Assembly (NCBI GenBank): GCA_023426145.1
Contig: JAFABG010000011.1
Coordinates: 1 to 64,000, forward strand
DNA: 64,000 nt
Direction: 5' to 3'
From: Bacteroidota bacterium
Lineage (GTDB): Bacteria > Bacteroidota > Bacteroidia > Bacteroidales > Bacteroidaceae
Under the pieces are notes generated by a model that was not told where the DNA came from, made no database searches, and saw nothing but the letters and a program-made list of their open reading frames with translations. Below, one piece after another: positions 61,475 to 64,000 of the stretch. Position numbers and translations under genes: made by a program. Positions within the stretch are counted from its first letter, which is position 1, and each line of letters starts with the position of its first letter.

Positions 61475-62770
61475 ATGAAATTAAAGAGGTTGTTCGGTTT
61501 TTTTTCAATTGCATTATTGCTTGTTCTATCTGCACTAACGTATCTTGGAGCTCGTTCTACTCCTTGGCTTTTTTATACGATTGAAGGAATTATCTTTATT
61601 GCATTTCTCTTTCTTATTCTATTTTATCGCAAAATAGTGAAACCTCTTCATACTATTGGTACTGGTATGGAACTCTTGAAAGAACAGGATTTTAGCAGCC
61701 GACTCAGTCCTGTTGGTGAATCTGAAGCCGATCGTGTAGTAAGTATCTTCAATCGTATGATGGAAGAACTCAAAAATGAGCGTCTGCGTTTGCGAGAACA
61801 AAATCATTTTCTTGATCTTCTAATTCATGCTTCTCCAATGGGGGTGATTATTTGTACGTTTGATGAGGAAATATCTCAATTAAATCCAATGGCATTACAG
61901 ATTCTGGGTATTGATAAAGAAAGTGCATTGGGGCGAAAATTGATTCAATTGGACTCCATTTTGGCTAAAGAATTAGCTGCAATCCCTAAAAATGGAACAA
62001 TTACTGTGCGATTGAATGATGCCAATATATATAAATGTACACGTTCTTCTTTTATTGATAGAGGTTTCCCTCATCCGTTCTTTTTATTAGAACGCCTTAC
62101 AGATGAAGTGATAAAGGCTGAAAAGAAAGCATATGAAAAGGTGATTCGTATGATTGCTCATGAAGTTAATAACACTACTGCCGGAATTACTTCGGTGCTT
62201 GATACAGTGGCGCAGACGCTTTCCGGAGAGGATGATAAAACAGAAATATGTGAACTCATGCAAGTTTGCAGTGAACGTTGTTTTTCCATGAGTCGTTTTA
62301 TAACACGCTTTGCTGATGTAGTAAAGATTCCTGAACCGAATGTTTCATGGGTTAATCTGAATGAACTGGTAGAATCTTGCAAGCATTTTATGGAAGGCTT
62401 TTGTAGCAGCCGTAACATTTTGATTAAACTTGAATGTGTTAACTTCCCATTATTAAAATTAGATGCTATTTTGTTTGAACAAGTTATATTGAATATTATT
62501 AAGAATTCAGCAGAGAGCATTGGCGATACAGGGGAGATCGTTATTAGCACTATACCTCCTTGCACTTTAGAAATTAGTGATACCGGTAAGGGAATACCTC
62601 AGGAATTGGAAACAAAACTTTTCACTCCGTTTTTTTCTACTAAACCAGATGGGCAAGGGATTGGATTGCTATGTATCCGTGAGATACTAAATAGTCATTC
62701 CTGTACTTTTTCTTTGCGTACTTATGAGGATGGCTTAACTCGCTTTCGCATCACTTTCCCGTCTGTATAG
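61475..62770 (+). CDS. Sensor histidine kinase, intramembrane type
   Basis: This 431-residue kinase has two membrane helices (about 6-25 and 31-51) with only about five residues between them, so it has no periplasmic sensor domain. A HAMP-like region (PLHTIGTGMELLKEQDF) and a PAS domain (about 110-200) follow. The phospho-acceptor His229 lies in RMIAHEVNNTTAGI, and the ATP-binding domain has NIIKNSAES, ISDTGKGIP and GQGIGLLC. It starts 11 bp after the response regulator, its cognate partner. It may sense membrane stress or a cytosolic signal. Confidence 0.92.
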   Translation: MKLKRLFGFFSIALLLVLSALTYLGARSTPWLFYTIEGIIFIAFLFLILFYRKIVKPLHTIGTGMELLKEQDFSSRLSPVGESEADRVVSIFNRMMEELKNERLRLREQNHFLDLLIHASPMGVIICTFDEEISQLNPMALQILGIDKESALGRKLIQLDSILAKELAAIPKNGTITVRLNDANIYKCTRSSFIDRGFPHPFFLLERLTDEVIKAEKKAYEKVIRMIAHEVNNTTAGITSVLDTVAQTLSGEDDKTEICELMQVCSERCFSMSRFITRFADVVKIPEPNVSWVNLNELVESCKHFMEGFCSSRNILIKLECVNFPLLKLDAILFEQVILNIIKNSAESIGDTGEIVISTIPPCTLEISDTGKGIPQELETKLFTPFFSTKPDGQGIGLLCIREILNSHSCTFSLRTYEDGLTRFRITFPSV

Positions 62771-62862
62771 TTTTTAAGTATAAGTGTTTATTTTCTAGGA
62801 GAAATATTTCTTTCAGCTTTCCTATTATGACGTCTCTAATTAAATCAATAAGTTTTATCCTT

Positions 62863-63387
62863 TTAGAATAAGAATCCGATTTTTATTGCAATACAATTGT
62901 GGCTTAGTTTCTCTATGAATTCAGCTGTATATAACGATTGTTTTTGTGTTTTGAGGCGTTCAAACTCCTGCAATTCATACCCTAAAGCTAAGAATAGCTT
63001 CTTATCCTTAGGAATGGCATATTCTATTCCAAAAGTTGGATTCAAGAAAAAACCTCCGTTTGCATTCTTAGCCGGTGCAAAGCTATAACCAATGCCACAT
63101 TCCATATAAGGAGTGAATCTTTTGGGTTTTGTGATTTTGTATTTCACATCTGCAAATAGTGGGATTAATGTTTTCTCATAGATGGACATCCCCGTTCCCA
63201 TACCTGTTAATAATCGACTGTTGATGGCATAGTAAACGACGATTTGCCATGTCAAAGGGGATGTAGAAGGCTGGTTCATGTCGATCCCTGTGCCTATGCT
63301 TGTTGCAAACGTGAGGGGCTTTGTTTGTTGTGCTGTGGCAATGCTAACAACACTACACGTAATAATGAGCAGGATAATCTTTTTCAT
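62863..63387 (-). CDS. Small outer-membrane beta-barrel protein
   Basis: This 174-residue protein has a signal peptide (MKKIILLIITCSVVSIATAQQ) and alternating strands such as FTPYMECGIGYSF and LNPTFGIEYAI, ending in an aromatic residue (IAIKIGFLF). It fits small eight-stranded barrel proteins. Its start overlaps the stop of the DUF2271 gene as ATGA (63384-63387), so the two are coupled. Its function is not known. Confidence 0.68.
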   Translation of the reverse strand: MKKIILLIITCSVVSIATAQQTKPLTFATSIGTGIDMNQPSTSPLTWQIVVYYAINSRLLTGMGTGMSIYEKTLIPLFADVKYKITKPKRFTPYMECGIGYSFAPAKNANGGFFLNPTFGIEYAIPKDKKLFLALGYELQEFERLKTQKQSLYTAEFIEKLSHNCIAIKIGFLF

Positions 63388-64000
63388 TGGATAGTTACAT
63401 TTATTCGTTTTACAATGTGTAAAGCTGTTGTCAGTTTGGAGATGTCTGTATCGATTCCTCCTGAACTTCCATCAGGGCTGCTATGGCCAATCAATTTTGC
63501 TTCAAACGTTTTTGCTCCAGAAGATAAGTCGACTTTTGCAGCATATACTATAGCTGGTTGTCCGCTGCCCTCCTTACCTCCCGAATAGTTGGTTTCTCCT
63601 TCCTTAGCTGATTTGGGGAAATAGTCGTTGAAATCTGTAGAATGGTTAATCTCTACTTTAACTATGAATTCTTTTAAAGTCCTTTCCGGGCTTAGTTTGA
63701 CGTCAAAGCTTCCATGTGGGGTTGCTCCTGAAATACCGTCTGTTAAAGGCTCTTTTTTAGTGGGCAAATAGAGTCCATCATCGTATTTCACTCCACGGGA
63801 ATAGCACCAATGAGGTAGGGCCTCTTTTCGCCGGTTTCCTCCTGATGATTGCCAAGATTGAGTGGCTATTTTATGACTAACGTAGACTGTAGAAAGATAT
63901 TTTCCTTGTGTATCTTCCAACCAAATCGCAATCTGTGGTGGGTTTTTCTTGTTGATGCCTAAGAATAATGGAAAATCATGTAGCCATTCTTCTCCTTGTT
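63384..64000 (-). CDS. DUF2271 protein, 5' end outside the window
   Basis: The frame is open to the right edge of the window, so at least 205 residues are seen and the start is missing. The visible part matches the DUF2271 family (PQIAIWLEDTQGKYLSTVYVSHK; later YPFD-like positions are absent). There is no signal sequence in the visible part; any would be further upstream. Such proteins often accompany redox or heme-related membrane proteins, but nothing here proves that. An internal TTG at 63920 is not a likely start because the frame continues with conserved residues upstream of it. Confidence 0.7.
   Translation of the reverse strand, partial: QGEEWLHDFPLFLGINKKNPPQIAIWLEDTQGKYLSTVYVSHKIATQSWQSSGGNRRKEALPHWCYSRGVKYDDGLYLPTKKEPLTDGISGATPHGSFDVKLSPERTLKEFIVKVEINHSTDFNDYFPKSAKEGETNYSGGKEGSGQPAIVYAAKVDLSSGAKTFEAKLIGHSSPDGSSGGIDTDISKLTTALHIVKRINVTIQ

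Noticed and set aside
1..64000. tRNA, rRNA or phage integrase genes
   Set aside because: No cloverleaf with a TTCRANNC-like T arm, no rRNA segments and no integrase motifs were noticed on reading both strands; a tRNA scan was not run.

Overview
The window is chromosomal DNA from a gut-type Bacteroides or a very close relative. Three SusC/SusD outer-membrane uptake pairs, two ECF sigma/FecR anti-sigma modules, many lipoproteins with acidic residues just after the lipobox cysteine, and several promoters of the Bacteroidetes form TAnnTTTG all point there. I saw no rRNA, tRNA or CRISPR array. The species cannot be named from the sequence alone.

Layout. (1) 1-1564: the last 31 codons of one ISL3-like transposase, then a complete IS (about 147-1564) whose transposase is split into two frames. 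(2) 1838-5406: two PCMD-type surface lipoproteins around a small outer-membrane barrel protein. (3) 5839-18444: a polysaccharide-utilisation-type locus: ECF sigma, FecR, SusC with an STN domain, SusD, a GH18 protein, two DUF1735-type glycan-binding lipoproteins and a GH3 glycosidase. A four-unit 22-bp tandem array lies upstream. (4) 18506-26050, minus strand: an arginine cluster (argR, GNAT acyltransferase, argG, argC, argD), then proC, an XRE-cupin regulator and an acyl-CoA synthetase. (5) 26211-28623: an ArsP-type permease with a striking operator-promoter, and a Cys/Met-metabolism PLP enzyme. (6) 28821-36417: a SusC/SusD pair with no carbohydrate enzymes, followed by a dicarboxylate/amino-acid symporter, a LuxR-type regulator and an NmrA-like oxidoreductase.

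(7) 36484-50541, minus strand: a tightly packed eight-gene operon of ECF sigma, FecR, STN-type SusC, SusD, a lipoprotein resembling Mx1 zinc peptidases but without HExxH, a GldA-like ABC ATPase, a fused GldF-GldG-like permease and an M16 zinc peptidase. It has the parts expected for uptake and cleavage of a peptide or protein ligand and is the best candidate here for an undescribed system. (8) 50542-53711: a mostly non-coding stretch with a frameshifted lipoprotein remnant and a second, unrelated four-unit 22-bp array, then an HU-like protein, a small XRE regulator and a MATE exporter. (9) 53929-62770: a tripartite efflux operon (HlyD adaptor, ABC ATPase, two FtsX-type permeases, TolC) ending in an NtrC-type response regulator and its kinase. 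Upstream are a perfect dyad and a near-consensus sigma-54 promoter, so the operon probably controls itself. (10) 62863-64000: a small barrel protein and a DUF2271 protein that runs off the right edge.

All domain and family calls come from reading the translations and motifs by eye. No database search was run.
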